Origin: Owenia fusiformis
Lineage: Eukaryota > Annelida > Polychaeta > Sabellida > Oweniidae
Length of the DNA stretch: 64,000 nt
Assembly: GCA_903813345.2 (NCBI GenBank)
Contig: CAIIXF020000009.1
Location: 29,734,740-29,798,739, forward strand
Direction: 5' to 3'
Made by a program: the position numbers and the translations under genes. The notes beneath the pieces are model-generated. The model did no database searches, was not told the origin of the DNA, and worked only from the letters and a program-made list of their open reading frames with translations. Shown in pieces: positions 1 through 15,500 of the stretch (position 1 is the stretch's first letter; every line of letters starts with the position of its first letter).

Positions 1-283
1 CTGAAAACATCAACCAGTCCGTTTCAATAACCTAGCAATGACAAGTGAGCCAGCTCTTAGCTCAAGCCCTGGGTAGGTGTGACGTCATCAAATCACATTG
101 TTGGTGATTGGAATTAATCCTGAATGTTGATCTAACATGGAGCCACATACCAGAAAACACAATAACCAATTGGGCCACAACTAAATGATTTCAACTGGAG
201 CAATCCTGTATAGCCATTAATATAATGTATTTGTCAACATGATGAACTATTGGTCAATAGAGTGACCCGCAAAATGTACCAAA

Positions 284-393
284 CAAGGCATTAACATGCA
301 GAATGTCACTCCCTACCATTTGTTACATAGCCTGACCACCAATGCCAAAAGCAGAATGCTGTTGCTAACACTGTCCACAAAAATGCATCATTT
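284..393 (+). repeat. Family B dispersed repeat, copy 1
   Basis: Begins AACAAGGCATTAACATGC and continues with an AATGTCAC...CCATTTGTTACA block, matching copies at 28416, 31079, 31204, 32663, 39960 and 40035. This copy is diverged and lacks the GGTGGTGACA right arm seen elsewhere. The family is non-coding, and the short ORF over it is not a gene. Confidence 0.7.
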
Positions 394-540
394 GCATCTG
401 TGTTTTCTCTTGAGGTATGCATTTGGTCATCACTCCATGAATGTTCCACATGTGGCAGTCATTCAAAGTTATATGTATGTTCCGATGCCCTGTTTATGAA
501 ATATAAGTACTGCTCAATACATGAAAAAGCATATATAAAA
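394..540 (+). repeat. Direct repeat, copy 1 (pair with 1027-1171)
   Basis: The stretch from GCATCTGTGTTTT through TTGAGGTATGCAT, CACTCCATGAAT, ACATGTGGCAG and AGTTATATGTAT to AATACATGAA recurs about 630 bp downstream in the same orientation with scattered substitutions and small indels. It directly follows a family B copy, so it may be the flank of a larger dispersed element. No coding function is seen. Confidence 0.7.
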
Positions 541-1026
541 AGCAAAAGGATTATGACAAATGATTATTAATGATTATATAGAAATTATATCATTGTGTTA
601 AATAGATTCTAAAGTAGATGCTGATCAGATTGTGGGTATGTAGATGAGGATATGGCATGGGACTTGATAGAAGGGATCTGATGGGGAGAGGGGTATATGG
701 GACTCTCACTTTTGTCTACTAGAATTCATTGCAAAAGTTAATTTTGATACACCCTTTATGTATAATTTTCAGCAATCATTTTATATCAAGTCATATCAAC
801 ATTGTTAATTTCCTCATAATGAGACACCATTTGTGTACTCTTCATAACATTTTTTCATATAAAACAGACACTGTAGTTGCAATATCGTTTATTAAGAGCT
901 TATTAATCATAAATCATACATTTGGGCATTTACATTCCCATATCAAGATTGTTTATCCGTTTATGATGCATAAGCTCAGTAAAACTAGCAATTGCCTTGA
1001 TATATTAGACTTCATATACATCATCA
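541..1026. other. No gene seen
   Basis: AT-rich spacer between the two direct-repeat copies. A 105-codon ORF crosses it, but it runs into the second repeat copy and its composition (I/S/H/F-rich) is that of translated AT-rich DNA. I see no domain or splice signal. Confidence 0.5.
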
Positions 1027-1171
1027 GCATCTGTGTTTTTTCTTGAGGTATGCATGTGGTCAACACTCCATGAATTTTTCACATGTGGCAGCTATTTGTC
1101 AAAGTTATATGTATTTTCTGATGCCCATTTTATGATATAAAAGTACAATACATGAAGAGGCATACATAAAA
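1027..1171 (+). repeat. Direct repeat, copy 2 (pair with 394-540)
   Basis: Second copy of the repeat at 394-540, same order of blocks (GCATCTGTGTTTTTTC, TTGAGGTATGCAT, ACTCCATGAAT, ACATGTGGCAG, AATACATGAAG). It has diverged by substitutions and short indels, so it is not a recent exact duplication. Confidence 0.7.
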
Positions 1172-4100
1172 ATGGATAAGAGTATGTGTAGTATGTATAG
1201 TTGAACATAAACATAAGGCCAGATCTGGCATTTTAGGGAGAAAGGCAAATGTTGGTTTAAAAAATCTCTTCAATGGTGGAGATCTTGGGAGGGGGTTATG
1301 AAGTACCATGGAAGGTATCACAACGGATTTTAGACAGTCATTTGTTGGATTGTGGCTATTTCCTGACGATTTAAAAAGGTTTTCATTGTTGTAGATGTGG
1401 TTTCATTTTATTAAAACAAAAGAGTTCTGTTCATTGTCTACTCCCTCAGGGTTCTCAGACCATAATTCACCTCCTTTATTCTCATCTAGTTCACATATTG
1501 CTTTAACCTTACCATTTGTCAGACATTAATTATACATATTTAGGATATTACTTCATTTTTGAACGACAGTTTTACATTTATTTCAATAAATTTTGATAGG
1601 GATTTTACAATGATGATAAATCTCCTAGATTTAGTGATGTTCTTCCTCAATTTGTTCTCATTTGCAGTGTAATTTGGCCTGATTTAGTATAATGAGTGTT
1701 ACGCTTTATATCAAAAACAGCCATTTGATATTATCATTGATTGTGTGATATGATACATTGCATTAATATAATTTGTAATGTAATATTTCCATGTATTCCT
1801 AGTATTTTTGACATTATTGATGATGGTATCGCGTTTGGCACCTGATCATTATTGTGGATAACTAGAATATCAGTTATCAGTAATGATCAAACAGTTGCAA
1901 GATCAATTATTGAAGAAACCCTCCTTAACAACAGAATTGCCCAATGGTTGTACATATTTATTTAGATGTTTCATAATGATCAGGGTAGAAAAATCAGGGG
2001 ACATAAACAATTCCCTTTCTCAAATTAACAAGGATTCATTGTGACTTGTGGTTGTTCATTGTTATACCCTCAATCTTAAAATAAACAAGACATCGTAGGA
2101 GTTTTACAGATATAGCATGAAATATTCTTGGCTTTTTTAAAGTATATGCTCAAATTTCTAATTTTGAACAGTATCAGAAAGTAAGAGAAAAACAACAACT
2201 ATCAATGCATAGAACCTGAGAACAAATGTACAAAAGCTACTAGGATATTGAAACTTATTCAAGAATATTCACAACAATGTTGGAACTTGAAAGAGCACTT
2301 CCAAAGATATATATAAACAAAAATTGTATTTATTGACAGCACTTTACTGATGAATTGCATCATGGATGATATTACAAATATCATTCGCATGCATTATATT
2401 CGACACACAAATGATACTAATGCTGATATACACAACAACACTGGTAATATGTAACTTGATTACTTTAATTGTTATGAAATTATGACAAGATGGCTACCTT
2501 TCCTAAGTGTAAATTTCCCTTAAGCTTGTATTAAAACAGCAAGATGGAATTTTATTCGATGGTGCAACCTGACCATGCAATTATCCTTTAGATCTTATCA
2601 TCTTGAGTTAAGAGGGGACAAGAGTAATTTTGGTTAATAAAACCTAAATATACTGACTTTATGCATACATGATAGTTAACTAATCTTGAGTATAGATGAA
2701 ATAAGGGGAAATTACTACAAATCTGAGCGACTTTTGCCCATAAATTTTCATTTGAGAAGAGTTTGTCGATTGTATTAGTGATATATCATGTAAAAATTGC
2801 CGATATTTCTCTATAATGGAGTAATTACGTTCATGACACTAAGTGTTCCTTTCGACGAAAGACAACAGAATAATACCTTGTAATTTACGAGCCTCTATAA
2901 ATCAGTGAATTTAGCAAATTAAAACAATGGCAAGTATCCATTTGTCCCTTGAATTAGTCAAGATGAGCAGATAAATCATGCTGTTCTTCTGTAAGGAGGT
3001 AAAAATACGAGCAAAAACTTTAATTCCTGAACAACCAACAATTAAGGAAATAGTCTATAGCAAGATCATGTCAGCTTTAATTGCCTCTTGTAATATACGA
3101 CAATGTAAATACATGTTATGACTGACTTTTGTTACCTTAATGTTTTTAGGCTGAAATATATTACACTATAATCAACATAATAGAATTGTCAGTAGCTTTT
3201 ATTTCAATTGACGTATAGTGACATTTCGAGGATTTGATTCCCCCTCCTTATTCTACTATTGTCGTAAAATACCATTAAATTTTCCGCGTATATTGAATGT
3301 GAAACTTGAGATATAGCTCTAGTGACTATGTGTAATTGTATATAAAAAGACACTGCCTATCTCAATGCCAATGGGTACTTTGAAATTGTAGTAGGAGCTT
3401 TATCAGTCAACTTTTATTAATCATTGTATGATCAATGTTTTTTAATTTGTCATCAGTTGTTAGGTTTTGTTAGTGTCAATTATGTAACACAGTAAGACAA
3501 CATCTGAGAGTATAAGCAGTTATAAGAAGAACAAACCCCAATACCCCCAAACTATGTTCTTATAAAGTAAGAAAGTTAAACACCCCCTCCCTCAAGAAAA
3601 TGATATGATTAAAACTATAACCCTTTTATGTGCATCTGAGTATATTGAACAAGATTTGAGCATATGATACCCTTTCATCGCTCAGCAAATTACATCCTGC
3701 AACCCCAAAAAGGTATGTCCAGATAGATAAGGACAGCAATGTATTAAGGATGTACTGCAATGACATTTGTTCTTAAAATTCAGAATAATGACTATACTGA
3801 ATACAATGATTAAAATAGATTAAAGGATTAATTGATTATGAATATGAAGGCAGATCTGCATTAAACATTTATGTATACATTTTTAATATGAGGCTAGATA
3901 TACATCCTGTAGTAGCTTTTAATAGCATTTAAGCACTTTTAATGATCATCTGTATAGTTTTCTTTATTAATATTTATTATTTTCTTAACAAAAACAACAT
4001 TTTCTTTAGTAAAAGGAAACCTTTTATACTTTATAGTCTGAAATGAAACAAATAATGTTTGCTTTGCTCTCATGATTCATGAAGTATTTTTGATATCAAT

Positions 4101-6019
4101 GAACTGTTAAGTTGTTTGGTTCCTACTGGGTTTTTACTGTCTATTAGATGTTGCTCCACATGGTTTTGCTTGATGTTGCTCTTATGTTTTTCTGTTTTTG
4201 ATCTTTGTTTATTACAATTATTCTAAATGTCCAGATGATCCTCTATATCAATCTCAAGGTGTTCATTATCGTACTCACATTCACGGATGTATGCATTCCC
4301 ATCAATAGTAATTTAATAAGTAGGATTAGGTGGAATCTGATGTATTATAGCAGGGTGACAGATCTGACTTAGGAACTCATATATAAGGATTTAATTGTCG
4401 TTTTGTGTCATCATATCTTTATAACCTTTCCACCCGCCTCATCCATTCTTGTCATCTATTAAAATTGTCTTTAAATTCAGTAATGTAATCTAACGAAGTG
4501 TAATGTTCTTATTAAATAACATTGCTGACTGTGTTATGGGTTTTGGACTTTTCAAAGGGACAAGGTACTCAACCGAACATTCATTTTTGCCTCAGAGAGC
4601 AATTTTGGATTTGGTAAGTGGATATACCAAAAATTTGTGTTAATATTATTCATTTTACTGTTAATATCGCCATTATGAATATATGTTTTTTTGTCAACAC
4701 CAAGAAATAATAACATGTTGTTAGGGCCACCATGTTTCTTGTGACCAGCGTTGAGAGGTTTTCATCCATCCACATCTTAAACAGTTGTTACACATCTGTT
4801 ACACATCACATGTACTGTAAGTCCTAATATGATTGCTTTTGAATAAGTTGCAAGTTGGTCTATCATTAACTTGGTGTATTGCATGTAGTCTGCCAGTTTC
4901 ATTAGTGCTAAAAGAATCATGTTTGTACTTCCTAACTTGGGACATAGCTGAATGAGTCCATTGTCCTGGGTTAAGGAAAACATGCAACATTACTTGCCAT
5001 GAAAATGCACAAAGGACAGAATTTCAAAAAACATGTTTATAAATTAAAGCATTTACATTTCCGTAATCAAAAGAAGAACATTGTGAGAATACATTCTACT
5101 CCTTAGGAAAAATGAATCAGCATTTAGTCTATCAGATCTGACATGAGTGCCCCTTTGATTCATCCACCCATCTTAATGGGCTGATTTAAACCTGTCTCTA
5201 AGGCAGGGCGAGAAAGGGGCCATTTATCTTAAGGCATTAGCAAATTATACTGAATTAGTCGCAGCCAAATCAGGCATTGGGGGTAATCTATCAGCCTAAT
5301 GCATTGTTTTAGCATTCTTAGGTTGGCACGAGCCTAATCCAGTAAGCCTGTTGGACATCGACTTAATGCTGTGGGATTACAGTAGAAGCCATGCAGAATC
5401 ATCTATCTACCCCAGTTAAGCTGGCACTACATCATTGTGTCAGGGGTACCTCTCTCGACATAACAGGCCATTTGCTTTGTATTGTGCCCTTTTTAAGATC
5501 TGCTTCATAGGGATTTTTTCTTTTTCAGATCCTGTCCCCCTGCTAATTTCTACTGGTGTCTATAAAAGAAAACTTTTTTTTTTAAATTTCCACTCATGTT
5601 TTCTTGTGACATGAGCCTAGTACTGAATATGGCCATGGCAATGTTCACTTAGCCTACTGTCAGAAGTGTCAGTATTGAGATTGCATCATTTTCTATTATA
5701 TTCTATTATATTGATTTACTTTGAAGTAGGCTTTATGATAGTCATTCACAAGTTGCTTCTATTGTTGATGTTCTGTGATTTGGTATTTTCCCAGCATAAG
5801 ATACAACCAATCAGACTATAGAATTTGAATGCCAACAGCAAGAATCATGGGAGAAATCAGTTTATTCTGCAGTCACTAGAGCTAGTGATTTATTCCAGTA
5901 TTTCCTTTCATTTATAGTAGTATATCCTGGGGGTTTGTTACGCTAGCCTCGTCTTTACATATCACATATCCGTTACCAGGGTACTAATCCATCTGCCATC
6001 AGGAGGAATGTTCATGTGG
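1172..6019. other. Gene-free AT-rich DNA
   Basis: I see no supportable gene, RNA gene or transposon here. All ORFs are under 70 codons. The stretch 5120-5480 is less AT-rich than its surroundings and could be a conserved non-coding element or an unrecognised old repeat, but nothing in the sequence decides this. Confidence 0.5.
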
Positions 6020-6519
6020 NNNNNNNNNNNNNNNNNNNNNNNNNNNNNNNNNNNNNNNNNNNNNNNNNNNNNNNNNNNNNNNNNNNNNNNNNNNNNNNNN
6101 NNNNNNNNNNNNNNNNNNNNNNNNNNNNNNNNNNNNNNNNNNNNNNNNNNNNNNNNNNNNNNNNNNNNNNNNNNNNNNNNNNNNNNNNNNNNNNNNNNNN
6201 NNNNNNNNNNNNNNNNNNNNNNNNNNNNNNNNNNNNNNNNNNNNNNNNNNNNNNNNNNNNNNNNNNNNNNNNNNNNNNNNNNNNNNNNNNNNNNNNNNNN
6301 NNNNNNNNNNNNNNNNNNNNNNNNNNNNNNNNNNNNNNNNNNNNNNNNNNNNNNNNNNNNNNNNNNNNNNNNNNNNNNNNNNNNNNNNNNNNNNNNNNNN
6401 NNNNNNNNNNNNNNNNNNNNNNNNNNNNNNNNNNNNNNNNNNNNNNNNNNNNNNNNNNNNNNNNNNNNNNNNNNNNNNNNNNNNNNNNNNNNNNNNNNNN
6501 NNNNNNNNNNNNNNNNNNN
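6020..6519. other. Assembly gap, 500 N
   Basis: Exactly 500 N, the same length as the gap at 56520-57019. Fixed-length gaps are placeholders made in scaffolding, so the true distance is unknown. All ORFs drawn through it are artefacts. Confidence 0.98.
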
Positions 6520-9500
6520 CAATCATGGACTTCTTCGAGTCCATGAGTTTACAAAACACAGGATGTGGATCACCCTGGTTACTCCTCAACAAAATTATTT
6601 CTGCCATCGGATTAAGTAATTGGTTTAGTGTTCTTTGATCTGATTTATAAATATATACCTTTCAACTGTGTTCAGTGATGCTATCAGTTTTGATTTCTGT
6701 AGAGAATGATGATTCATTGTATTCGAATTCACATCCTTGCTTATTTAAGTCTTATTCTGCTTATTTCATCATGGTTCAAAATAAAAAATATACATTTTGC
6801 GAATAAAACCTGTTACTTGACCGAGATTGACGTCCATACATGTACATCCATAATCCTAGTAAGGCCCAATGGATAAATCACATAAACAAGTATAAAGTAT
6901 AGGAATGTGTTGTTTATCAACATAAGAAAACATCAAGTCCGATATAAATCAATGAATAGATATGGAGAGTTGATTTGAGACAAATGAGAGTGGAAACGAA
7001 GCCAGATTTCAGCACAATGTCATTAAAAGTGTATATATCTGTTGTTCACTGTCTACGTCTCTCAGCCATCGTACTAACAGTTGTGGCATAGAATTAATGG
7101 ACTGCCAATGTACACTTTCATCACCATCGTTCCAAGATAGCCTCTTGCCTGTTATTTCAATCATTGCAACAAAGACTCTTTCAATGAACTGATTTTAAGT
7201 GTGCTATTTATCATTAAGTGTTGAGTTGTATGTGACACTGATGCAAATCATTCCTATATCCCTAATCCAATTATTTGAAATACAGGAATTTTGTTTTACA
7301 CAATTGCGAGTTTTAATAGACATGCTAGTTCAGACACAAACGATTATTTTATATTAAGCCACAGATCGAAAACCAACCGATGCATTGTCAGAAAACCACA
7401 CAATTAGAAGTCACAGCGACGTCACCCACATTTATGATATACGACATCTTTTTTTGCTATTATTCAACTGAATAAAGTTATGGTTTGGAATATTAACACG
7501 GAACAATAATTATTGTCCACGGGTAGCTGAATAATATAATTCTTTAAATACCCATTGTGTTGTATTGTAATTTATTACCTCATAAGCCCAAAATAATTAC
7601 AGACATGACGCTAAGTCGTTTGATTTATGAGAAGCCTGAGATAAAAACAATAGACTTTATGATCCTTTATTATCCGTCTTTGCACATTTTTTATCCCGAC
7701 TCTGTGAATGATGATTGAAATGCATGTTTAATGGAGCATATCAGGCACGCTGTTATATTTTGCTCCAAAACAGTTTTGTCTGCGTCCATTGCGCCGTAAA
7801 GTAAAGTGGCGTATTGATGCAAGATTAACAAATACGCTCTAATATCGTGTCACATGTGTCTCATTTACGCTGGTGGTTGCGTATTGTTCTTTTTGGCATT
7901 AGTCCCTTATCTTTTTATGATTAACGTTCTTCCACAGATCAGTAATGTTTCAACATTGTTCGCTTTTCAAACTTGATTGATGCATTGTTCCTTGATGTCA
8001 TTTACAAGCCAGTCATAAGTTATTGGCCTGTCAGTAGAAAAAACTGAGTACAATACAATTATGATTTCCTAAGCGAAATTATCCATGCCAATAAGCCTAA
8101 GAGGTATGACCTAAAACAATAGAATTACAATATTCCATCCCTCATTAGAATATAAAAAACATGAAAAGTGTGTCTATGACGGGGTCCCATCCAACTGCAA
8201 AAGGCTAATGAAGGGACAATAATGGAATTACAAATGATGATAAATGGCATAGCGAGGCAGCTTGCAAAGGAATACATTATGCAACAAATGGCTGATTATG
8301 CTTGAATAATTTTCAAAGGGGCTTAAAGTAGGCAAAATACAATAGCTACAGATAAATCAGCTTCATGGGTTAAAATATATTTGTAATCCAGGTCTATGGC
8401 GTATGGCCCATCAGGTGTGAGAATGGCTGGCAGACGTTAAGCTCACGTGTCCTACGCGAAGTCTGACATGCTTGGGTAAAGCCATACAACCACGGTAATC
8501 AATTGCTATAATCTGACACTTAACACAATCCCTAAATCAAGCACCCTCCTGGATATAAACAATAAAACCAAAAACATTTAAATTTATGTAAAGTTTACGG
8601 AATTGTGAACTAAATAGATACAGCCACAAAGAGGCGTTCGGGTGCAGCTGTATTTCAAGTGTGGTTTTGAGACAATACCTGTATTACCTCAGACCAGGAT
8701 TATCTTTCCAAAAGATTAATGGTCTGTATTAGGAGAATAATTGATTACACTACTTTGATTTTTAATGATGACGTTTTATTACCTTGATTTATGATGATGG
8801 TGGTTTTGTCTATTCGAATTGCTAAGTGATTGATGGCAACATATAGCAGGTATGTATATCATTAAGCAAATGGGACAAACAATGAGCTGAATCATGCAGT
8901 CTCAGGCATCATTAGTTCTCGGAAGAACGCTGTCAATCAACAGCTTAATATTAACTAGACAGTAAATGTGCGTCTTTTTGAAAGTAAGATTGATATTTTG
9001 TGATATTTTTTGACGTATGAATTCTAGTACCCATCTGCGCTTGATTTATCATCTTATATAATGTTACATAATGGGAGCTGTACGCGTCATCGCCATCGAC
9101 TGTAAAGGTGGAAATGTTATTTGATTCTAGTTTGAACATGTTGAATGCGTATTCAAATGGAGCAGAATGAGTTCAACAATATTTGATTTGTTCATATTTC
9201 AATGTTTTCCTTATACAATTAATATGACTTTGTGATTTCTTGCATTTTGTTGCGCAGTTGTTTGGGATCCCTTTGATTTACATTTTCGTCTGTGGATTGA
9301 AAGAAATGACATTTTTACAATGTGGAATATCTGATGGTTTGGTTATAATTTGATATTTGATTTAAGCATGGGGAGTAAGTCACCCCCTCCTTATATTCTA
9401 TATATCAAAACGTTTTAATATAGAGAATATAGGAGTGGTGAATTACTGCCCGTGGGTTTAAGCAATATAGTTAGAGTCATAATATTGTTCCTTTATGTTA

Positions 9501-12500
9501 TGTTATCTTCCTTTGCTTTCTGAATATTGCTTCCTGTGTTCTGATGATAACTGTAAAATACACCAGACTGCACAGAGAGATGAAAGGGACTAAAATACTT
9601 ATCAAAATCGTTTGCTCACTATTTAAAAGAAATCATATCTGTGTAGAATTGTTCCCTGGTTGATGTAGTGAGAGGTTTCAAAACATCATGGAGAGGGATC
9701 TAACTTCTAATATAAATATTATCTATTACCAGAAGGTAGATGTAATGTATTTGAAATGTTCTACAAATAAACATTGGGAAATATCTGTCAAAATTCCATC
9801 ATTGACATACATTGAGGGAATGCATCAGTAATGCTGCCCTTGATTGATTCCAGAAATTAGTCAGGTGCGGAATATAAATTATATTATGAATTTTTGTGTC
9901 ATCTTATGTTTTTGCAGGTTTTTTATAATTGCAGTTGGCATGTCACATATGTTAATCTATGTATAGCCACAAAATAATAAAAACATATTATTTCTTTTTA
10001 TATTTAGAATGTTTCTCTGTTTGTACGAATTAAAATAACACCACAACCAGGATAGTAATGCTACATCAATCAGGTTAGCTGACAATTAGACATATGTTCA
10101 AATAGAGAAAAAAATACAAGAATATTTATCGTTGCTACTCTCCATTTTTATTGTATATTCATTTATATCATATCAATGTACTGTAATTAAGTAATTTGTC
10201 AAGTGTAACTTTTATTTACAGATGTGTTCATAGATTTGATGGACTTGTATTTAAAAAGTTAATTATAGTTTGCATGTTAATGACAAATGATTTTATTCTT
10301 GAAACAAACTATTATAGTCATGCTTACATTTGCAGTGAAATAATTGAGACATTTACAGATGGTTTAAAATGAATATTTAATTGAGATGAGTTGTACAGTA
10401 AAGATGGCAAAACTGATAGCTAAGAACACATAGTTGCAAACGTTCAAATTAGGGGAGCGAAGAGGAAAAAACTTGGTAGAAAACATTGTTTCAATGAGAG
10501 ATGTTGTGTTCATTGTAAAAAACTTAAGTCAAAGATATAAATGGGTAGAATTAGTTACCATACCATTATGGTATTGTCTTGTGTGTCATCAGTTTTGCAC
10601 ACATGACATGATGAGTGTGAAACATTGTCAACTAGGTTTTGTAGATACCAGTAAAAGCTACTTATAAAGCATTATACAATTATCATCATATAATTGTAAT
10701 TGCTTTAGTGTTTTCATTGGTTTATATTGTCTTACATATTTTAGGCAGGATTAAAGAATGTAAGATTCAAGTCCTATGTACGCAGAATAGCGAGATGATT
10801 TCGAAATATAATATATTTATATTATGGAAACCATCAAGCAGATTTTGACTAAGAAGTTTACCATTCTAAAGCAGCAATCATCTTTGCATCAAAGTTCGCC
10901 CCCCACCAATCCTCCACAGTTGCTTCTGCTGATAAGCTGTCTTCTATTTGATGACTGTGATGTATTTTAACATCAATATGGTTGTTATTCAAAAACACAT
11001 TGATGTTTTTCTTTACAGTATTTTCACCAGGTTTGAACGCTTCAGCAGCAACACTGTGCCATGTGTGGCCTATGACGTGCTCTTACATGTTTTGATACTC
11101 TGCTATATCATTGATTTCTTCCTTTTTTCCGACATGCTAAATTTGATACTTTTTGCCGTGCGAGTGCCAGTAAACTGACTGAACTGACTAAAAACTAAAA
11201 TTTACCAAAATTAACAATCAACCTGATACTTATTTAATTTAATCTATCAAAAATATACTATTAAGTATATGTATCCATGCAATGTGTACAACAATATCTT
11301 AATCATGTGGCTTAACTTGGTGCAAAATATTAATGTGCAACTACACAATCAACTCAGGTGAACTCTTACTTGATTGAGATAACTTGACATCAAGGAGCAC
11401 AAAAATGTGCCACAAAGTAGTCTTGCTTAAAAGACCCTGTACTCCCCCTTATCCTTCTCTCTATGTATATTGCCAGGTAAAGAGAGTGAAGGTGACGGGG
11501 GGGGGATAGTCTTTGAGCAAGACTAGCCACAAAGTAACTTTTTGTCAATCAACAATTGGGTTGGAGACAAACCATGAGAATTATCACCAACTGCTGTTCC
11601 TGCAGCTGGTCTGGTGAACATATTCAGGTATTCTGTAAGTTTGTATGAAAACTCAGTTGATTGTTTAAACCTTGAATAATTAACATGTAAATAAAAAGAA
11701 ACAGCTTTGCAAAACATTTTTTAATATAATACAATAAAATATTTTAGATTTCTTAGGTTATTTTAACACAACAACGAGTAATAAATAACTTATAAGTCTA
11801 AATATTATATATTTATTATGTTATAGGTTTGAAATTACATATATTTGAAAATAATACTACAGTATAAACAATACATATTTACCAAAACCTAATTGAAGTA
11901 ACAAATGATAACAATACTACAATTTAAACAAGAAGTATTTATTGAACATTATTTATAAAACACGAGATTAATACCTTAGGTTATGACAAGCATTTATACT
12001 AAGAAGCTATTGATCAGTATTCATTAGCTAAAGTTAGTAACCGTATGGATAAAATACAAGGTTAGATTGAATCCAGCAAAGGTTTGCCTGGCATCAGTGT
12101 TGCTGGATGCCTAATGGCTAGGAATGATGAAACAGGAGGTTCTGCTTCTTGCTGCAAGTTGTGACTTTGATCTAATGTTATGACAGTTGAGATACTAAAC
12201 CACACCTAATGCTTTTGCTGAAAGCCATGTGGAAAGTGTTGCAAACAGACATCAATCAAATATAAGTCTGCAACATAAAAAATTGCTGTTTTCCTTTTTA
12301 GACTCTACTCTTGCATCCATTTCATTACATTACATCAATGAAAAATCATCAAAACAATTGCTTGTTTAATGTTTATACCAAAATAGATAAAAGATGTTTC
12401 TAAAAGTTTTTTAAAACTTAACAAAAGTGCTGAACCCCCCTATCATGGCTCATGAGTCATTGTGAGATGATATGATTTCCAATGTCTGTACATGATGGCA

Positions 12501-15500
12501 TTATGAATAAGGTTACCTTGGGGTTGGCAACCACGGTTGTATTCTCCTAGTGTGCTAATGGAAATGTCCTCAGCTGTTTCCTCCTGGACAGCCCCATTGT
12601 ACTAAAAAGAACATTAAAAATTATTTATTTAACTTGCTCAATAATCTTGGCTTTTATGAAAGGCTATAACTTTCTCTAATGTGGTAATTGAAAAGGTATT
12701 AAATCTGCAATATAGAACCATGTCAAAGCATTGTCATAAAATAACTCCTGTTAAGTATATTGTAACAAATATATCATATATGTAAATAAAGATCAAAGCT
12801 TTACAAGGACCACTTTGGTTCTCGATTTAATGATTTATAATTGGAATTTGCAAGAGATCATAGATTCTGGGCAATAAACAACCCATTCGTCGGTTATTAT
12901 AGGCACTATATACAGTTTATAGTGACAGTTACAACGGGGCTGACTGCATAATGTATACACTACTTGCTTGAAATTATCGTAGGATTCTGCCTTGTGTCTA
13001 GTTCAAGGAATCACTGGTGGGGTTTGGTGTTCATCCCATCATTCAAGATCGGGGCTTTGCTGCTATAGCAGCTAGTTATAGCAGCTATTATGTACATGTA
13101 TAACAGCTATAATTAAATGAAATACACTCCGACCAAGGATGGTTCATGCCAATGTTGCCCATGTGTGAAGTGAGGCATAAAAGACACATGCCTCAGCGCA
13201 CATTACAGCTTTCACCTGCCCATCGGTCATCATCTGCAAATACATCCACTTGATTTATTTTGATTAGTTTCAATAGACTGCTTTTAAGATAATTGGTCCA
13301 AATAACATTTTATTTAAGTGTCTTGGTTAAAAGCCTGTTCATAATCTGATGGCTCTGCATCAAATCAAACTACATTTATGTATGAATTATATGTATTGAT
13401 AACAACGGCTTTTATCAATTAAAAATTACCAAAACATCAAATTCATGAAATATTTTACAGTCGAAACAAAAATATACCTCCTTTAGGTAGTTGTTGACAA
13501 AGTTCGGCCATCCCTATGAAGTTGACCTTGTTTAGCCACTCACAAATTGCTTTCATTTCTTTTAAACTGCTCATTACTGCCTGCAATAAACAATTAGAAC
13601 TGTAAAATATCTTATATTGAATTGTATTTTATGGTTTTTGCTCATTTTATACAGCTTCCTCTTTGGTTTTTGATACTTAAGAACATGAATTTTATTTCAA
13701 TAGATTGTCATTAAGTTGTGATTCATGCCAGATGCCGACTGTAAATCTACATCAAATAGTGAACCTGTAACACTTAGAAGAGGTTCCCGTCAGAAAAATG
13801 ATCTTATGTTGAAATTTACTTGTCATTTTGTGATATTAGAGCAACAGATCATACAACCATACAATAGAAACTTAACCCATTCTGCTTTATTTGGTTTTAC
13901 TGCTCGACAGCTCAAAAGATATATGGTCAAATGAGTTGATTGAATTTTGCCTTAGAATTAGATGTTTCAAAAATTTAGTAACAATGCGGGAAGATTAAGA
14001 CTGATTCAATGGTCAAAGAAACATTTTCTGATGATGTTCCGCAAAAGTTCACCCAAGGCTATTTGATGAAATAGGCATCTGATTTCAAGAACAAAAAAAT
14101 CAAAATCCAATCAACAAACTTATTCAATAGAGTCAATAAGAAACATAAGGTGTATGAAAAAGAGAATTTAAAGAAACCTTACTGATTCCCTGAAGGTGAT
14201 AGTGTGTTTAATTTTACTGGAGACAAGACTGAAAGTTGCAAGTGGCACCCTGGGCCGTACATATCAGCTCTTCATAACACCATATACATCTCAACAGATC
14301 CTATATCAATCCCATCAGTATCAACATATGTAATGGTACATTTCTTTAGTTATCAATGCTGATTAGTTGAGCATGAATGTTGAACTTTGGGAGGGTATCT
14401 CCTCCTGTGAAAACCACATGAACAATTCTATCTGCTAGCTCTGTCCTACATCAGATCTTGCCAAACAATCAGAAATGTCAAAATAAAAACACAAGATATC
14501 AAAAGAGTCTGCTTGGGTGGTAAACATGAGAAAATTTACAGTTACATTTTAAGTCCATTAACCCTTCAAAAGTCTAGGCAAAATCTGTTAAGACTCGAAT
14601 TTAAGAGTGCTTGGGGTGAAATTCCTCCTTTGACATGATACAGGTATATAATGTCTACAAGATACATGGGAAAATAAAGAGTGTTCCAGCAAGTCAGGAA
14701 CAGGGGGTTATCTTACATGTAAACAGGCCAGTAAATGAGAGAGATTACAGGGTGATGAAATGTGGGGCTGAGGCAAGGAGTCGCTATGACTAAACCACTG
14801 TTCATCTGAGACCCAATGCTAACTCCTCCTAAATGCACTCAGTTAGGGTACTTCCCTACTCCCCAAGACACACACTTTGTTTAACACTTCCTTTTACGAA
14901 AAATCATTAAAACATGGGATACATTTTCATTCTTTCCAACAAAGAAGTATATACTGTAATCCAAAGCTATGGAAGTTTGATATTTCAATGCTCACGAGAA
15001 ATATTGAATAATAAGAAGGGGTACTGTTATCCAAAGTGCATCCTATCCTAGACTCCAGCTCCAACATCCCCTATATGCGGCACCTGTGGAAGGCAGCAGT
15101 GATACATTGGGTGAACAGCTATGGATCAATGCAAAGACAACATGGTGGCTGACAGACAAGATATATATATTTCCCAACACAACTGACTGGAGGAATACTC
15201 TGGAATGTGCTACAAATGAACCGCTTCTACAAAATGGAAACTACAAATGTATATGATAATCTATAGTTTCAGCAAATGTATTCGTTGTTCCTGCATGGGA
15301 AAATGAAATGAAGGGACATATTTTATGCCGTTTTTAGTTTAGTCTTAGTGTCATATATTGATGGACAGTTTCCCTTGTTGATTTGTTTTAAGTGTTCCGG
15401 AACCACATTCTTAAGCAGTGTGTCATTTTTAGTCATAATACCAACCATGGTAAGCTTTTTAAGAGTTTGATTTCACTTTTCTAAATGAAAGAAATGGATG

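Noticed and set aside
5962..6619. ORFs of 176-203 codons around 6020-6519
   Set aside because: They consist almost entirely of N translated as X across the assembly gap.
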